Source: Desulfoscipio sp. XC116
Lineage (GTDB): Bacteria > Bacillota > Desulfotomaculia > Desulfotomaculales > Desulfallaceae
Assembly (NCBI RefSeq): GCF_039851975.1
Contig: NZ_CP156660.1
Coordinates: forward strand, 434,001 to 498,000
Direction: 5' to 3'
Length of the DNA: 64,000 nt
Shown: positions 62,050 to 64,000 of the stretch, in pieces
How the letters are laid out: each line of letters begins with the position of its first letter
How positions within the stretch are numbered: the stretch's first letter is position 1
Notes under the pieces: model-generated
Databases searched by the model: none
Seen by the model: the letters and a program-made list of their open reading frames with translations, nothing else
Told to the model about the DNA's origin: nothing
Made by a program: the position numbers and the translations under genes

Positions 62050-62077
62050 ACACTCTCATACGAGGGTGTTTTTGTTT
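62047..62077 (+). terminator. Terminator of the toxin-antitoxin operon
   Basis: AAACACTCTC pairs with GAGGGTGTTT around ATAC, followed by TTTGTTTTG. Confidence 0.8.
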
Positions 62078-62260
62078 TGTCGAGAAAGGTGGTGATTAGT
62101 AGGTATTTGAACCTGTAGTTAGTTGGTAAATAAAAGAAAGGATGAGAATCTATTAGGATATCATACAGCCGCCCGGTCTTTTTTTATTTGCCTTGCCGCC
62201 ATGAATAAAAGTTATTATACTTAGTTTAAGTTGGTTCAAATAACTTTTAGAGGGTTTTCC

Positions 62261-63391
62261 ATGCTGGTGCGAATACTTTACCTGATATCCAGACTTTTAC
62301 CGGGCATTGCCCTGATGCTGGCGGTAGCCGTGCTGGCCAGAGGCGGCGCCGATCTGGGCTTTCCGCAGTGGCCGGGGCTGGAAACGATATTCGCCTCAAA
62401 ACCGCTGACCGGCAAAATATTAATTGACGTACTGCACCTGAATTATATTCTTATTTCCATCTTAACCGGCATGCTGCTGAGAAACCTGGTGGGGTTGCCG
62501 GAGGTGCTCGTGCCGGGCGTAAGGACTTCCCGACTGTTTATCAAAATTGGCGTAATTCTGCTGGGTTCGTTGTACAGCATTGCCGATCTGGCCAGCTTGG
62601 GCTTGACCGCCTTTTTAATTATCTTTTTGTTTATTTCCCTGACCCTTTTATTTACCCTTTATCTCGGCCAAAAGACGGGCATGTCCCCCGCTGCCGCCTC
62701 TTTGCTGGCGGCCGGCACGGCCGTTTGCGGGGTTTCGGCAATTGTAGCCGCGGCTCCCGCCGTCAGGGCTAAAATATCCGACGTGGCTTATTCCATAGCT
62801 ACCATCCTTGCCGTGGGACTGATTCTTTTATTAACCTTCCCGACCATCGGCACGGTGCTGGGGCTGAGTCCCCACCAGTTCGGGGTCTGGGCCGGCACGG
62901 GCATAGTCAATTCCGGCCAGGTGCTGGCAGCCGCCCTGGCCTTCGACCACGGCACCGCCCACAGGGTTTCCGAGAGTTTAAAAACGGGAGAAATTTTTAA
63001 TTTAACCAGGATCATCTTTCTTCCGTTTGTTGTGCTGGCCCTGGCGGTGTATAACAGCCGCCGGCTGGAGGATGAAGAAAATGAGTACGCCATACACACG
63101 AGTTTTTGGGACAAGTTTCCTTTGTTCGTAATCGGGTTTTTCGTTGTGGTGCTGCTGACCTCATTCGGCCTGCTGGGTGAAACATCCCCGCCATCCGCTG
63201 AGCTGGTGTTTATACGCAACCTTTACAACTGGTTCTTTGCCATCGGCCTTTCCGGCCTGGGTATGCAGATATCCCTGGGTGAATTGCGTAAAGCAGGCGG
63301 TAAACCGCTGGTGGTGGGGACAGCGGCCGCCGTGGTCAAAGCCGTGGGGGCGCTGGTGGTGGTGCTGCTGTTCATCAGCCGGCAATCGTAA
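62261..63391 (+). CDS. YeiH-family (UPF0324) putative sulfate/anion exporter
   Basis: 376 residues from ATG 62261 (AGAGGG nine bases upstream; the frame is open to TTG 62231). About ten membrane helices with the internal VPGVRTSRLFIKIGVILLGS repeat motif and GTAVCGVSAIVAAAPAV, typical of the family. The C-terminus FAIGLSGLGMQISLGELRKAGGKP is also conserved. Family members are called putative sulfate exporters, and in some bacteria sit beside a LysR regulator; none is visible here. Substrate unproven. Confidence 0.85.
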   Translation: MLVRILYLISRLLPGIALMLAVAVLARGGADLGFPQWPGLETIFASKPLTGKILIDVLHLNYILISILTGMLLRNLVGLPEVLVPGVRTSRLFIKIGVILLGSLYSIADLASLGLTAFLIIFLFISLTLLFTLYLGQKTGMSPAAASLLAAGTAVCGVSAIVAAAPAVRAKISDVAYSIATILAVGLILLLTFPTIGTVLGLSPHQFGVWAGTGIVNSGQVLAAALAFDHGTAHRVSESLKTGEIFNLTRIIFLPFVVLALAVYNSRRLEDEENEYAIHTSFWDKFPLFVIGFFVVVLLTSFGLLGETSPPSAELVFIRNLYNWFFAIGLSGLGMQISLGELRKAGGKPLVVGTAAAVVKAVGALVVVLLFISRQS

Positions 63392-63638
63392 CGGCACGGA
63401 GCCGGACAGCTAAACTTTGGCGGGAGCGCCACCTCCGCCGAAGCGGAAAAGCAGAAGGGGTTGTTGCACAACGGGCTAAATAGTTCATAGTGCCGCAGCT
63501 TTTTATAAAGATACCAAATTATTATCGGAATAATTGGCTGAACTTAGGAAAGGGAGTATCGCTTACTACTCTAAGAAAGTAGTTTCGCGACACCCCCTCT
63601 TGGAATTAGCTGAAGCTACCGGCGAGGAGGGAATTGTC

Positions 63639-63773
63639 TTGACAGACCGGCATGACCGGAACAATGATGAACAGGATAATTTAAATTTACTTTTAAATTC
63701 CGACCGCTTGGAAGATTACGCCGCTCTGGCCGTATCGGCACTGATTTTAATACTGGTGCTGCTGTTTCATTAA
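63639..63773 (+). CDS. Small C-terminally anchored membrane protein
   Basis: 44 residues from TTG 63639, which GAGGAGG (63624-63630) supports; the frame is open to 63534. A charged N-terminus (TDRHDRNNDEQD) and one C-terminal membrane segment (YAALAVSALILILVLLFH). No relative recognised. It lies 250 bp after the YeiH-type gene and may be functionally tied to it or independent. Confidence 0.45.
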   Translation: MTDRHDRNNDEQDNLNLLLNSDRLEDYAALAVSALILILVLLFH

Positions 63774-64000
63774 CCCGGTTGGCCGCTGTCTTTTAAAAAC
63801 ACCACCGTACCGGCATAAAACCCGCCGGCATCGTACAGGGGCGCCAGTTCACAGTAAACATCCCCGAAGGATAAATCCCTTCTGGTTACAGAACCCGACC
63901 CGATGTTGCTTTCAACCAGTCCGGCCAGTTCAGTGTTCACATGATTAATATCGGCATCCGGCTTCACGCCGCCCAGGTAATAACTGGCCATCATGTTACA
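63770..64000 (-). CDS. C-terminal part of a PAS-like sensory protein, cut by the window edge
   Basis: The minus-strand frame is open to the window end and stops at 63770, giving 76 residues. VTRRDLSFGDVYCELAPLYD then AGGFYAGTVVFLKDSGQ has the feel of the last strands of a PAS domain (x-x-P-L-x-D-x-x-G-x-x-x-G-x-V-x-x-x-x-D). PAS domains sense small ligands or redox state. With only the tail visible this is a weak call. Confidence 0.35.
   Translation of the reverse strand, partial: CNMMASYYLGGVKPDADINHVNTELAGLVESNIGSGSVTRRDLSFGDVYCELAPLYDAGGFYAGTVVFLKDSGQPG

Overview
The window looks like a chromosomal segment of an anaerobic, spore-forming Firmicute, probably of the Desulfotomaculum/Peptococcaceae type. 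This is inferred from three things: a four-subunit ferredoxin-dependent 2-oxoacid oxidoreductase, a Bacillus-like fadN-fadA-fadE set, and Gram-positive ribosome binding sites with many GTG and TTG starts. No rRNA or tRNA gene was recognised. The flanks (1-26.5 kb and 44-64 kb) are ordinary GC-richer, tightly packed core genome. The stretch from about 26.5 to 44 kb is AT-rich, gene-poor accessory DNA full of repeats and decayed genes.

Core left half. After the tail of an FAD-dependent oxidoreductase come a Glu/Leu-type dehydrogenase, the korABCD-like 2-oxoacid:ferredoxin oxidoreductase and a PLP aminotransferase. Together they would turn amino acids into acyl-CoA and reduced ferredoxin. On the minus strand follow a crotonase-like gene lacking both catalytic glutamates, a FadR-like TetR regulator and fadE-fadA-fadN, with a perfect 18-bp operator in front of fadN and a weaker version in front of the crotonase gene. 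Next are a FlhB-C-terminal-domain protein and its partner, a LysE exporter, a Memo-AMMECR1 fusion with its radical SAM enzyme, a sirtuin, a Ski2-like helicase split in two at a G6 tract, a UPF0756 protein, a GalT-like protein, and a PadR regulator overlapping an FtsW/RodA-like protein.

Accessory middle. One module recurs in several states of decay: a small sigma region-2-like protein (RsoA-like), a sigma region-4 protein (SigO-like) and, in two copies, a peptidoglycan-cleaving enzyme without a signal peptide. Lipoprotein genes lie on the opposite strand behind a repeated leader block. An IS110-family transposase, an MFS exporter with its TetR repressor, and a 16-repeat CRISPR array without cas genes complete the region. 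One degenerate CRISPR repeat is split by a 60-bp element whose second copy lies at 32.06 kb.

Core right half. A MarR regulator with a consensus promoter is followed by a 4Fe-4S protein, a TDT-family transporter, a large beta-CASP metallo-beta-lactamase protein with a duplicated C-terminal unit, and the arginine cluster argC-argJ-argB-argD-argF-argG. argH is absent. Beyond the argG terminator lie small secreted proteins, a remnant zone that includes a piece of a second argG, a RelE-type toxin-antitoxin pair and a YeiH-family transporter. All functional calls rest on reading sequence and motifs; no database search was possible.
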